This document shows, in pieces, positions 25,538-34,671 of a stretch of 48,531 nt of DNA. Position 1 is the first letter of the stretch. Each line of letters starts with the position of its first letter. The position numbers and the translations under genes are program-made. The stretch is from Chromatiales bacterium (GTDB lineage Bacteria; Pseudomonadota; Gammaproteobacteria; Chromatiales; Chromatiaceae): positions 1 through 48,531 of the forward strand of contig JAQYVO010000138.1 of assembly GCA_030145425.1 (NCBI GenBank), read 5' to 3'. Under the pieces are notes generated by a model. It was not told where the DNA came from, made no database searches, and worked only from the letters and a program-made list of their open reading frames with translations.

Positions 25538-27069
25538 TGGCTAAACAAAAACGGCAGGTCGATATCCTGGACACCACACTTCGCGATGGCGAGCAGACCC
25601 ACGGCGTCTCGTTTTCTCCGGCGGAAAAACTCAATATTGCCAAGGCATTGCTGGAACAGCTGCGTGTTGATCGGATCGAAGTGGCGTCTGCAAGGGTGTC
25701 CGAAGGCGAGAAGGAGGCGGTCTCCAGTATCATCGAGTGGGCAGACACAATGGGGCTTGCCGACCGGATCGAGGTGCTCGGATTTGTTGACTTCAAGAAA
25801 AGCGTCGATTGGATATGTGATGCCGGCGGCAGGGTCATAAACCTTCTGGCGAAAGGCAGTGAAAAGCATTGCCGGAATCAGTTGCACAAGACCCTGGCCC
25901 AGCATGTCGGAGATATCCGCAAAACCATAAACTATGCCCATAAGCGCGGGCTCACGGTCAATCTTTATCTCGAAGACTGGTCCAATGGCTACCGGGACAG
26001 TCCTGAGTATGTCTATGAACTGATGGAACGGCTGCAGAAAGCGGAAGTCAGTCATTTCATGCTGCCCGATACCCTGGGGGTACTCACGCCGGATGAGGTG
26101 CACAGCAGTCTCACCGACATGTTAACTCGCTTCCCGGACAGCGAGTTCGACTTCCATCCTCACAATGATTACGGACTCGGCACCGCCAATGCACTCGCAG
26201 CAGTCAGGGCGGGGATATCCACCATTCACTGCACGATCAACTGCCTCGGCGAGCGGGCGGGAAACGCTTCTCTGGCCGAAGTGACGGTAAACCTTAGAGA
26301 TCGCATGGGAATAAAGGTTTCTGTGGATGAAACCCACCTGGCGCGGCTCAGCGAGATGGTGGAAAATTTCTCCGGCAAGCGAATGGCCGAAAACACCCCC
26401 ATAGTGGGTGCGGACGTTTTTACCCAGACCAGCGGCATACACGCTGATGGCGACAAGAAGGGCGGCCTGTATCAGACCGAACTGAGTCCTGAGCGCTTTT
26501 CCAGACACCGCAGCTATGCCCTCGGAAAAATGAGCGGCAAGGCCTCTCTGCTCAAGAATCTGGAGAGACTGGATATAACGCTGACAAACGAGAATATGGG
26601 GAAGGTACTGAAGCGCGTTGTGGAACTCGGCGACTCCAAGAAGACCATCACCTCTGAAGATCTGCCCTTTATCATCGCCGAGGTCCTTGAAAGCAAGGAC
26701 TACAGCCATATCGAACTGATGAACTGTTCGATCACTTCCGGCCTGGATCTGGACTCCACCGCCAGCATTCGCGTGCGTATCGGCGATTCCGTCGAAATAT
26801 CGGCCGGGATTGGCAACGGAGGTTTTGACGCTTTCATGAACGCCATTGGAAAGGTCCTCAAGCGCTACGGCGTCAGCCTGCCAAGGCTCACGGATTTCGA
26901 GGTGAGGATCCCCAGGGGAGGGCGGACGAACGCGCTCACGGAAGCGACCATTACCTGGGATGACGAGAGGGGGACATTCAAAACCCGCGGCGTGCAGTCA
27001 AATCAGGTTTTTGCTGCCGTAAACGCAACAATCCGCATGATTAACATGCAGATGCACAACAATCAATAG
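25537..27069 (+). CDS. 2-isopropylmalate / citramalate synthase family enzyme with regulatory domain
   Basis: This is a Claisen-condensing enzyme that adds acetyl-CoA to a 2-oxo acid. The 510 residues begin with the HMGL-like TIM barrel signature DTTLRDGEQT (about 11-20), have HPHNDYGLG (about 207-215) with the metal-binding His pair, NCLGERAGNAS (about 232-242), and end in a LeuA-type regulatory dimer domain (about 370-510). Family members include isopropylmalate, citramalate and homocitrate synthases; the substrate cannot be settled by eye. Its one-base overlap with thrC suggests a link to threonine/isoleucine supply, which would suit citramalate synthase, but isopropylmalate synthase is equally compatible. 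Confidence 0.85.
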   Translation: MAKQKRQVDILDTTLRDGEQTHGVSFSPAEKLNIAKALLEQLRVDRIEVASARVSEGEKEAVSSIIEWADTMGLADRIEVLGFVDFKKSVDWICDAGGRVINLLAKGSEKHCRNQLHKTLAQHVGDIRKTINYAHKRGLTVNLYLEDWSNGYRDSPEYVYELMERLQKAEVSHFMLPDTLGVLTPDEVHSSLTDMLTRFPDSEFDFHPHNDYGLGTANALAAVRAGISTIHCTINCLGERAGNASLAEVTVNLRDRMGIKVSVDETHLARLSEMVENFSGKRMAENTPIVGADVFTQTSGIHADGDKKGGLYQTELSPERFSRHRSYALGKMSGKASLLKNLERLDITLTNENMGKVLKRVVELGDSKKTITSEDLPFIIAEVLESKDYSHIELMNCSITSGLDLDSTASIRVRIGDSVEISAGIGNGGFDAFMNAIGKVLKRYGVSLPRLTDFEVRIPRGGRTNALTEATITWDDERGTFKTRGVQSNQVFAAVNATIRMINMQMHNNQ

Positions 27070-27171
27070 GCGGGAAAAAGGGGGGGGGCAGCGATCTAAC
27101 CCAGCCCGCGCCGTTGTCTCAAGTTTACACCCGTTCCAGCCGACATTTAGTTAAGGGATTCTAAATGAGGA

Positions 27172-27669
27172 ATGGCATTGGGGATGGAACAAAGAGACAG
27201 ACTTCAGCAGGCGCTGGATGCCTGTGCGGAAAGGCTTGACAGCCTGAACAGATCATATCCGGAGCTTGCGTCGCCTATCAGTCAGGGCGCTATTGAGCAG
27301 TGGCATCAAACCAAGGTGAGCCTCGGATTGAACCCCGGGCCATCCGAGGATTTTGAATCCCAGGAAGATAATTCTGATGATTCGTTGTACGAGGCCCGGA
27401 AACTGGCCATCGAAATGCTTGAAAGCAACGGGTTGGAAGAAGTTCAGGACATTCTCCATGCCGAGCATACATTGACGCTGAATATGCCCAAGCTGGTGCA
27501 GCTCATCGGCAATACGGCTTATCGCAAGGCACTGAAAAAAGATGGGGAACTAATGCTGCACAATGCCATAACCTATGAGCAGATTGCCAATCTCTGGAAC
27601 GACCTGGAGCGACCGGCATTTGGCGCGCCGGACTGGAACTCCCACAGCGTTTCGGTCCTTCTGAGTTGA
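27172..27669 (+). CDS. Hypothetical soluble helical protein
   Basis: I do not recognise this 165-residue protein. It is acidic, lacks a signal peptide, and looks largely helical, with an N-terminal amphipathic segment (QRDRLQQALDACAERLDSLN) and a central acidic linker (EDFESQEDNSDDSLYEARK). ATG at 27172 is annotated; the in-frame ATG at 27184 (MEQRDRL), with GGGG just before it, may be the true start. It is separated from the upstream synthase gene by 102 bases containing a run of nine G, and from the HDOD gene by 122 bases. Function unknown. Confidence 0.65.
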   Translation: MALGMEQRDRLQQALDACAERLDSLNRSYPELASPISQGAIEQWHQTKVSLGLNPGPSEDFESQEDNSDDSLYEARKLAIEMLESNGLEEVQDILHAEHTLTLNMPKLVQLIGNTAYRKALKKDGELMLHNAITYEQIANLWNDLERPAFGAPDWNSHSVSVLLS

Positions 27670-27791
27670 TCGGAGGCAGATCCACTCCGCTGCCGGTCAC
27701 AGAGGAGCCGGCCGTGACTGTCGTGGGGATGGAAAACAGCCTGTGCCTGGTTAGACAGACGGAAATCGAACCACGATAAATCACGATTCTC

Positions 27792-28676
27792 ATGGGCACC
27801 CCAATGACAGCACAGGCGAGTCCTGGCAATACAGAGAAGTTCGATATCAAGGCGTTTGCCTTGGAGCTTCGCCAGGATATCGAGCAAAACCGAATCCGGT
27901 TGCCCACTCTGCCGACGATCTCACTGGAAGCCCTTCTGGTGGTTAACGATGCCGACAGCAACATGACGGACATCGCCAGGATCATTGCTAAGGACACCTC
28001 CATGGCCACCCGGCTGGTCCGGTATGGAAACAGTCCACTTTACGGGGGAGCCAACAAAGTCACCTCTGTCAAAGGGGCCGTCATCCGAATCGGGGTGGCA
28101 GCAGTAAGGAGTGCGATACTGAACCTGGCGATGCATGATGTCTTCACCACCCATCTCAAACCCATTCAGGAAAGAATGGAAGGGTTATGGAGGCACAGTG
28201 TCGCGGTGGCGATTCGTGCAGTCTTGCTGACCTCCTATTTTAAACAACTGGATAGCGGTGAGGCGATGCTCGCCGGCCTGATACACGATGTCGGTACCAT
28301 CCCGGTTCTCATCAAGGCCAGGGAGTATCCCGTGTTGCTGGACAATGGACGCAATCTGGACAAACTGGTGAGCCGCGTGCACATGTCACTTGGAAAGTTC
28401 ATCCTGTTTCATTGGAATTTCGAGCCCTTTCTGATTGATGTGGCCGGCTCCCACGATAATCTGGGCAGGGATTCCCGTGGGAAAGACGTCGATTACGTGG
28501 ATATCATACAGGTCGCCAATGTCCTGAGTTATGACGGCACCGATCATCCCTATACCCGGCTGGATCTGTCGAAGATCCCCGTTTTCGAGAAGCTGGGTAT
28601 CGACCTCATAGAAGAAGTGCGGCAAAGAATAGCGACTGGCGAGTATGCGTCTGAACTGACTGCCGCTCTGCAGTAA
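27792..28676 (+). CDS. HDOD domain signalling protein
   Basis: The 294 residues contain an HDOD domain (about 35-240), a phosphohydrolase-like fold usually without enzymatic activity that is found in signalling proteins of proteobacteria. Indicative segments are RLPTLPTISLEALLVVND, IIAKDTSMATRLVRYGNSPLYGG near the start, and the HD-like LIHDVGTIPVL at about 163-173. No GGDEF, EAL or receiver domain is attached. The start is ATG at 27792 or 27804; neither has a strong ribosome site. Partners are unknown. A palindromic repeat begins 34 bases after the stop. Confidence 0.9.
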   Translation: MGTPMTAQASPGNTEKFDIKAFALELRQDIEQNRIRLPTLPTISLEALLVVNDADSNMTDIARIIAKDTSMATRLVRYGNSPLYGGANKVTSVKGAVIRIGVAAVRSAILNLAMHDVFTTHLKPIQERMEGLWRHSVAVAIRAVLLTSYFKQLDSGEAMLAGLIHDVGTIPVLIKAREYPVLLDNGRNLDKLVSRVHMSLGKFILFHWNFEPFLIDVAGSHDNLGRDSRGKDVDYVDIIQVANVLSYDGTDHPYTRLDLSKIPVFEKLGIDLIEEVRQRIATGEYASELTAALQ

Positions 28677-28710
28677 CCGGTCCAGCCAGCACGATCACCC
28701 AATCCCGGCT

Positions 28711-28786
28711 GTAGGGTCGAATTTATTCGACCATCTGCAATCTATTTGACCATCGGCCGTAAATGGCCGAATGAATTCGGCCCTAC
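28711..28786. repeat. Dispersed double-palindrome repeat (GTAGGG...CCCTAC family), variant with internal duplication
   Basis: The element begins GTAGGGTCGAATTTATTCGA and ends GGCCGAATGAATTCGGCCC followed by TAC. It matches the 57-base units at 48225 onwards but is 76 bases long because about 19 bases around TTTATTCGACCAT are imperfectly duplicated. Each half is a hairpin and the two ends are inverted repeats of each other. The right end touches the stop codon of the minus-strand TauE/SafE gene (TAGTAGGG on that strand). Confidence 0.88.
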
Positions 28787-29547
28787 TACTGATCGGTCAA
28801 CAGCTTCAGACTTATCAACAGGCTCACAATAATAATCAGGGGACGGATGATGCGCCCCCCCTTACGGATAACGAGCCGTGCTCCCACCCTGGCACCTATA
28901 AGCTGACCGGCAGCCATGACCAGGCCCACACTCCAAACGCAATGCCCGGCAACGGCAAAAATCAGGAGCGACGCGAAGTTGCTGGTAAAATTCAGCACCT
29001 TGGTATGAGCCGTCGCCTGAACAAGGTTGAAGCCCAGCAACCCCACGAATCCGACGGCAAAAAAGGAACCCGCCCCGGGGCCGAAAAAACCATCGTAGAA
29101 TCCAACTCCGGCACCCACCGTCAGTGCGAACACAGAGCTGCCTATTTTCGGACCTGTAGTTTGCTCCCTGAGCCTGGGGCCAAACCAGAAATAGAGCGCC
29201 GTCATGATAAGTAGTACGGGAATCACCCGGATCAGAAGCTCCGTGTTTAAATGACGGACCAGTAGTGTGCCCAGGGCCGAGCCCACAAAGGTACACGCAA
29301 TGAGAAAGCCAATCTCCTTTGGATTCACCATATTTCGGCGCACGAAGTAGAGACTCGAGGACAAGGTGCCGAATGAACCCTGCAACTTGTTGGTCGCAAG
29401 CGCTTCGGTGGGTCCGAGGCCGACCGCAAGCAACACGGGCAGGGTTATCAGTCCGCCGCCACCGGCAATAGCATCCACCATGCCGGCGATAAGGCCGGTA
29501 AGAAAAAGCAACAGCAGAATATCAGGGGCAAAAGCGAATTCACTCAT
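28786..29547 (-). CDS. TauE/SafE (TSUP) family membrane transporter
   Basis: The 253 residues form about eight membrane helices with the duplicated TSUP pattern: first half GMVDAIAGGGGLITLPVLLAVGL (about 20-42) with TNKLQGSFGTLSSSLYF, second half YDGFFGPGAGSFFAVGFV (about 153-170) with ALGFN-like LLGFNLVQATAHTKVLNFTSNFASL. TSUP proteins export sulfite, sulfonates or related anions; the substrate here is unknown. The order resembles E. coli YfcA. The ATG overlaps the stop of the upstream FGE-fold gene (ATGA). The stop codon TAG abuts the palindromic repeat at 28711-28786. Confidence 0.92.
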   Translation of the reverse strand: MSEFAFAPDILLLLFLTGLIAGMVDAIAGGGGLITLPVLLAVGLGPTEALATNKLQGSFGTLSSSLYFVRRNMVNPKEIGFLIACTFVGSALGTLLVRHLNTELLIRVIPVLLIMTALYFWFGPRLREQTTGPKIGSSVFALTVGAGVGFYDGFFGPGAGSFFAVGFVGLLGFNLVQATAHTKVLNFTSNFASLLIFAVAGHCVWSVGLVMAAGQLIGARVGARLVIRKGGRIIRPLIIIVSLLISLKLLTDQ

Positions 29548-31007
29548 TGGAGCTCGCGTACCACCCGAAATCCCGTATCGTCGCTGCGCCGTGACTGGAA
29601 GTTGCGCCAGCGGTTAGCGGATCTGATTTCCCTCGCGGGAAAGCTCCAGGCGCCGCCCCTGATGACGCGAACACCGCAGTTTGGCTTCTCGACAGCAGAG
29701 CCATTTTTTGGTGCCTGGCTGAAATCATCGTTCCAGCAGTCGGCAACCCATTCGAAAACATTACCGGCGGTGTCATACAGGCCAAACGGGTTTGGATTGA
29801 ACCTCCCCACGCGGCTTGTTTGTTCCCCGTCCCACAGACCGCCGCAATCGGCGCAATTAGACCTGGCGGAACCGGATTCGCCCCCCCACCAGAACCGGCT
29901 TTGGGTTCCCCCACGGGCAGCGTACTCCCACTCGGCATCGGTAGGCAGTCTGTATCGGTTACCCGTCTGGCCGCTCAACCACCCGGTGTATGCAGTCGCC
30001 ATGTCCCAGGTTACGTTTACAACCGGCCTGCGCCCCCGACCCCACCCCTGGTCATCCGGCAATCCACAGCCGGTACTCGCACAGAACCGGTCGTAGTCCT
30101 CGAAAGTGACTTCATACACACCGATGGCAAATTCCCCAACCTCCAGTTCCGAGGACGGCTGTTCGTCGGAATCACCGTCTCCCTGCAGGTCCCCGCGAAT
30201 AAACCTCCCCCCTTCAAGTCTCATCATCTCCGGGCCCGGGGTACCATCGGGCAAATGATCCCTGAATCGCGGGTGACCCGCCTGGAAAGGGTCTAGGGCG
30301 GTAACTTTCCCGGGCCCATCCGCAGTGGAAACCTGAAAAGATATCCTGTCCAGCACCCTCGAGGGAATCGAGAGCATACTCCCGTAACGCTCCTGCACCC
30401 GAATACTCTTGGTCAGCAAATCTCCGCTGCGTCTGGACCCGTCGTGCAGGGTAAATTGGGCCCTCACCCTTTGCGCCTCTTCGGAGTACAGTACATCCAG
30501 ATGCCGGACCCGCGAGAGATCCATCAACTCAACCGAGGAATCGCTTTGAATCATCAATTCCCCGGTGGTAATTCGGGCATGAAAATAGTCCCCTGACTGG
30601 GTTTCAACCAGACTCGGGGCCAAAAACTCAATGGGTACCGACCGACCCGGAGCAAAATTAATAACGGCAATATCCCGGGTTGTCAGGGGCAGGGCAGGGT
30701 CCAGCACCCTCTCCATGACCAGATCTGTCATCTCCAATCGGCCGCTGTATAGATCACCTGACCGGGTTCTCAGAAGATCAGGTGCGGCATCTTTCCCAAA
30801 TCTGATTTCCTCAACCGCGTGCCCAGAAATCGAAACCCTTCCAAATTCCGTAGCCAGATCAAAGACTTCCACTTCAATTCCGCCATTGAATATATCTCCA
30901 TTTTTCATGGTGACCAGATCGAAATCACCAGCGGCACCCCCGGAAACCACGGGGAACAGGCTCAATAGAAGTGCGAGGAAACAGCGTGGGGACGATAAGT
31001 TGCGCAT
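29544..31007 (-). CDS. Secreted protein with C-terminal FGE/SUMF1-like domain
   Basis: A signal peptide (about 1-26) precedes about 220 residues of beta-rich sequence with repeats of the type G-x-x-x-x-G-x-I/L and D-L-V-x-M-K-N-G-D, and then a formylglycine-generating-enzyme-sulfatase domain (about 265-487). Typical segments are VGEFAIGVYEVTFEDYDRFC, PVVNVTWDMATAYTGWLSG, YRLPTDAEWEYAARGG, GLYDTAGNVFEWVADCW and VIRGGAWSF. The catalytic cysteine pair of true FGE enzymes is absent: the matching place reads SANRWRNFQ. No sulfatase is nearby. It is therefore probably a non-FGE member of the fold, active in the periplasm or structural. It overlaps the TauE/SafE gene by four bases. Confidence 0.9.
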   Translation of the reverse strand: MRNLSSPRCFLALLLSLFPVVSGGAAGDFDLVTMKNGDIFNGGIEVEVFDLATEFGRVSISGHAVEEIRFGKDAAPDLLRTRSGDLYSGRLEMTDLVMERVLDPALPLTTRDIAVINFAPGRSVPIEFLAPSLVETQSGDYFHARITTGELMIQSDSSVELMDLSRVRHLDVLYSEEAQRVRAQFTLHDGSRRSGDLLTKSIRVQERYGSMLSIPSRVLDRISFQVSTADGPGKVTALDPFQAGHPRFRDHLPDGTPGPEMMRLEGGRFIRGDLQGDGDSDEQPSSELEVGEFAIGVYEVTFEDYDRFCASTGCGLPDDQGWGRGRRPVVNVTWDMATAYTGWLSGQTGNRYRLPTDAEWEYAARGGTQSRFWWGGESGSARSNCADCGGLWDGEQTSRVGRFNPNPFGLYDTAGNVFEWVADCWNDDFSQAPKNGSAVEKPNCGVRVIRGGAWSFPAREIRSANRWRNFQSRRSDDTGFRVVRELQ

Positions 31008-31184
31008 AGTTAAGCCAAATACCCCTTACCCCGGCCGATTGGAATACCGCTTGAGGTATACCGGGATATCGTGGATCGCCAGACCGTTTTCATTGTTCTT
31101 GGACAAGTTCGACGGCTTTTGAAAAAATGACCGGCTTACAAAGCCACTGGGGCTTTACCGGATTTACCGAAAAAGGATATCAAG

Positions 31185-32429
31185 ATGCCATTGATCAAGC
31201 CATTCCCCGGGCTGCGTCCCTCAGACACCAGGGCGTGCGAAGTCGCTGCACCGCCTTACGATGTCATGACGACGGAGGAGGCGCGGGAAATGGTTTTGCG
31301 GAAACCCTGGAGTTTTCTTCACGTCTCCCGCCCGGAGATTGACCTGCCGGAAGATACCGATCCTTACTCGCCCGAAGTCTATGCAAAAGGGGTGGAAAAC
31401 TTTGATCGGATGCGAGAAGAGGGTCTGCTTTCTCAGGATGACAGACCCTGTTTCTATGTTTACCGGCTGACCATGGGAGATCATGTCCAGACAGGCATTG
31501 TCGCAGCGGCTTCGGTTGCCGCGTACGACCAACACCGTATCAGGCGCCACGAACTGACCCGGCCGAAAAAAGAGGACGACCGTGTACGCCAGATAGAGGC
31601 CCTGAATGCCCAGACCGGCCCGGTTTTCCTGATTTGTCCCAGCGACCGGATGCTGGAAGGCATACTGGCGGATTTCTGCGGGCAGCCGGCCGCAGTGGAT
31701 ATCACAGCCGATGACGGTGTACGTCACGAGCTGTGGATGATCTCTGAGGATAGCCATATAAAGCGGGTGACAGATGCCTTTGACGCCATGCAGACCCTTT
31801 ATGTGGCGGATGGGCACCATCGCTCGGCCGCCGCCTCCCGGGTTGCGGCAGGTCGCAGGAACAGCCGGCCGCAGAATGCAGGTGAGCAGCCAAGCGATTA
31901 TTTCCTCACCGTTATCTTCCCCCACGATCAGGTGCAGATCCTGGACTATAACCGGTTGATCCGCGATCTCAATGGAATGGAACAGGAGAGGTTTCTGGAT
32001 AGAATTAGCGAAGGCTTTCGTGTGGAGCCCCAGGCGGGTCCCGTTCGGCCCACAGAGACCGGTGAGTTCGGCATGTATCTGAAGGGTCAGTGGTACAGGC
32101 TGCGAATCGACCCGGCCCGCATTCCCGAAGACCCTGTCAACAGTTTGGATGTCAGTCTGCTGACCCATGAACTGATCGAACCCATTCTGGGAATCACCGA
32201 CCAACGCCAGGACGAGCGTATCGATTTCGTGGGAGGCATACGTGGATTGAAGGCGCTCCAGCATCGTGTGGATACGGGTGAAATGGCGGTAGCCTTTTCG
32301 CTCTGTCCGACGACAGTAAATGCATTGATGGCTGTTGCCGATGCGGGTCAGATCATGCCGCCAAAATCCACATGGTTCGAACCCAAGCTTGTGGATGGCC
32401 TTGTCAGCCACCTGCTCCAGGCCAAGTAA
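31185..32429 (+). CDS. DUF1015 family protein
   Basis: The 414 residues match the DUF1015 family (HTH-prefixed or SerK-like proteins): the start IKPFPGLRPSDTRACEVAAPPYDVM, the central RHELTRPKKEDDRVRQIEA and YVADGHHRSAAA at about residues 205-216. Some archaeal members are ADP-dependent serine kinases, and bacterial members have been linked to serine metabolism; I cannot say more here. ATG at 31185 has AAGGAT upstream. A small hairpin (AAAGCC/GGCTTT, 31140-31156) lies in the leader. relA starts 24 bases downstream, so the two may be co-transcribed. Confidence 0.9.
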   Translation: MPLIKPFPGLRPSDTRACEVAAPPYDVMTTEEAREMVLRKPWSFLHVSRPEIDLPEDTDPYSPEVYAKGVENFDRMREEGLLSQDDRPCFYVYRLTMGDHVQTGIVAAASVAAYDQHRIRRHELTRPKKEDDRVRQIEALNAQTGPVFLICPSDRMLEGILADFCGQPAAVDITADDGVRHELWMISEDSHIKRVTDAFDAMQTLYVADGHHRSAAASRVAAGRRNSRPQNAGEQPSDYFLTVIFPHDQVQILDYNRLIRDLNGMEQERFLDRISEGFRVEPQAGPVRPTETGEFGMYLKGQWYRLRIDPARIPEDPVNSLDVSLLTHELIEPILGITDQRQDERIDFVGGIRGLKALQHRVDTGEMAVAFSLCPTTVNALMAVADAGQIMPPKSTWFEPKLVDGLVSHLLQAK

Positions 32430-32453
32430 CCCCCGGGATCGGCGAAACCGAAG

Positions 32454-34667
32454 ATGGTCACGGTTACCACGAATGTTCCCCAGGGCGACATGCTCGATGA
32501 GCAGGATATCAAAGGCTGGTTGGATACACTGCCCGAGACCCTGAAGCCGGAGGAACGCGAGAGACTCAATGCGGCCTGTGAACTGGCTCGTGAAGCACAC
32601 CAGTCGGAAAGACTGCCAACCGGTGAGACTGTTTTAAAGCATATATTGTCGGTAGCGGAGATTCTGGTTCGGCTGGGTCTGGACTGCAGAACCCTGGTGG
32701 CAGCCATTCTTCATGATGTCCTGCTGGGCAATCATGTCAAAGTGGAGGAGCTCCAACAGCGCTTCGGGGTGCCCGTGGCCAGCATAGTCAGCGATATGGC
32801 ACGCATCGCGGCCCTGAATATGTCGCAACGGGGAACCCGGCACCTCAGTGAGGCGGATCACAAGGAAAATCTGCGCCGCATGGTGCTCAGCATCGGGGAT
32901 GATATCAGGGTGGTGTTGATCGTGCTGGCCGAGCGGCTGCACGAGATGCGGATGCTCAAGCACCTGCCCGAGCAGGAACGAATGCTCCTCGCCCGTGAAA
33001 CCGACGAGATCTATGCCCCGCTTGCCAGCCGGCTTGGGATCTGGCAGATCAAGTGGGAGCTGGAGGATCTGTGTCTTCGATATCTTCATCCTGATGAGTA
33101 CAGGAGTATCGCGAAACGGCTGGAAGGAAGAAGGGCGGAACGCGAGGTTTTCATCCGCTCCATAATCGATCTATTGCAAGAACGGCTGCTCGCCATCGGG
33201 ATAAAAGCAGAGATAACCGGGCGTCCCAAGCATATTCACAGCATCTGGCGGAAGATGAATCGCAAGGCCGTTGATTTCGATCAGATCTTCGATGTAAGGG
33301 CAGTCCGCATTATTGTGGGTTCGATTGCGGACTGTTATGCGGCGCTCGGGGTGGTGCATGGCATATGGCGGCACATACCCGGTGAGTTCGACGACTATAT
33401 CGCCACCCCAAAGGCCAACATGTACCGCTCGATACACACTGCGGTCATCGGACCCGACGACCGCCCCCTGGAGATACAGATTCGGACCCGTGAAATGCAT
33501 GCGCATTCGGAACTGGGTGTGGCCGCCCACTGGCGATACAAGGAACCGGGCAAACGAGATAGGGAATTCGAGCGTCGTATCACACTGCTGCGCGCGTGGC
33601 TCGAAACACGGGACGAGGCAGTCGAGCATGATGACTTTGTCACCAACCTCAAGACAGGTCTTGAAGCCAACCGAGTATACGTGCTGACGCCTCAGGGAAG
33701 AGTGCTTGAACTGCCGAAAGGCGCTACCGCCGTTGATTTCGCCTACGCCATTCATTCCGCGGTAGGGCACAGATGCAGGGGCGTCCGCATCAATGGAAAG
33801 ATCTCCACCCTGACCCAGCCGCTGGAGAGCGGCCAGACAGTCGAGATCATAACGGCCAGGGAGGGAGGCCCGAGCCGAGACTGGCTCAGCCCCCACCTTG
33901 GCTATATTAAGACCAATAAAGCCAGAAACCGCGTCAGGCACTGGTTGAAGCAACAAGACTACGAGCAACACCTGATCGCCGGCAGGGCAGCCCTGGACAG
34001 GGAAGTGAGCCGGCTGGGTGTGGCCAGGCCGGTGCTGGAAAATCTTCTGGATCGGTTCAACTTCAAGAAAACCGACGACCTGCTCGCGGCAATCGGCCGG
34101 GGAGAGGTATCCCCGGTCCAGGTGGCTGGGACCGGCACACCTCTCAGGGAAGAAAAACACCCCAAACCCGATCTGCCGCTTCGCAGACGAACACACAAAT
34201 CACAAGCACACGGCCTGAGTGATGTTGTGGTGGAAGGTGTGGATGATCTGATGACCAACATGGCACGATGCTGTAAGCCGGTGCCACCCGACGACATCGT
34301 CGGATACATCACCCGCGGCAGGGGGATCAGCGTACATCGTCGCAGTTGCTCCCTGATCCAGGGACTGGACGAGGAAAACAGTGCGCGGCTGGTCGATGTG
34401 TCCTGGGCCGGTCATTCCGATGAGGCCGTTTACCCCGTTGATATCCAGATCCAGGCGATGGACAGAAAGGCACTGCTGAGAGACATATCCTCAACATTCG
34501 CCAACGAGGATATCGCGGTAACAGGGGTCAACAGCCAGACCAACAGGAAAACCGATCAGGCCACCTTGTCCTTCACAATTGAGATATCCGACATGAACCA
34601 GCTGAGCCGGTTGTTGGAAAAGTTGAATCAGCTTCCGGATGTATTTGAGGTTAGAAGACAGGTGTAA
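32454..34667 (+). CDS. relA: (p)ppGpp synthetase RelA
   Basis: RelA makes (p)ppGpp from ATP and GDP/GTP on stalled ribosomes. The 737 residues have an N-terminal HD-type domain (about 60-165), the synthetase domain (about 240-350) with GRPKHIHSIWRKM, FDVRAVRIIV and EIQIRTREMH, a TGS domain (about 400-460) and a C-terminal zinc-finger/ACT part with CCKPVPPDDIVGYITRGRGISVH. The acidic EFDD motif (instead of RFKD in SpoT) and YAPLASRLGIWQIKWELEDLC mark RelA. An HD pair remains (LHDVLLGN), but the following acidic pair expected in active hydrolases is missing, so hydrolysis is unlikely. The stop is followed within five bases by a heptamer array. Confidence 0.95.
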   Translation: MVTVTTNVPQGDMLDEQDIKGWLDTLPETLKPEERERLNAACELAREAHQSERLPTGETVLKHILSVAEILVRLGLDCRTLVAAILHDVLLGNHVKVEELQQRFGVPVASIVSDMARIAALNMSQRGTRHLSEADHKENLRRMVLSIGDDIRVVLIVLAERLHEMRMLKHLPEQERMLLARETDEIYAPLASRLGIWQIKWELEDLCLRYLHPDEYRSIAKRLEGRRAEREVFIRSIIDLLQERLLAIGIKAEITGRPKHIHSIWRKMNRKAVDFDQIFDVRAVRIIVGSIADCYAALGVVHGIWRHIPGEFDDYIATPKANMYRSIHTAVIGPDDRPLEIQIRTREMHAHSELGVAAHWRYKEPGKRDREFERRITLLRAWLETRDEAVEHDDFVTNLKTGLEANRVYVLTPQGRVLELPKGATAVDFAYAIHSAVGHRCRGVRINGKISTLTQPLESGQTVEIITAREGGPSRDWLSPHLGYIKTNKARNRVRHWLKQQDYEQHLIAGRAALDREVSRLGVARPVLENLLDRFNFKKTDDLLAAIGRGEVSPVQVAGTGTPLREEKHPKPDLPLRRRTHKSQAHGLSDVVVEGVDDLMTNMARCCKPVPPDDIVGYITRGRGISVHRRSCSLIQGLDEENSARLVDVSWAGHSDEAVYPVDIQIQAMDRKALLRDISSTFANEDIAVTGVNSQTNRKTDQATLSFTIEISDMNQLSRLLEKLNQLPDVFEVRRQV

Positions 34668-34671
34668 GAAA

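Noticed and set aside
29544-31007. True formylglycine-generating enzyme
   Set aside because: The catalytic cysteine pair is missing and there is no sulfatase in the window.
32454-34667. SpoT-type bifunctional synthetase/hydrolase
   Set aside because: The EFDD motif and degenerate metal site after the HD pair fit RelA; intact hydrolase motifs are missing.
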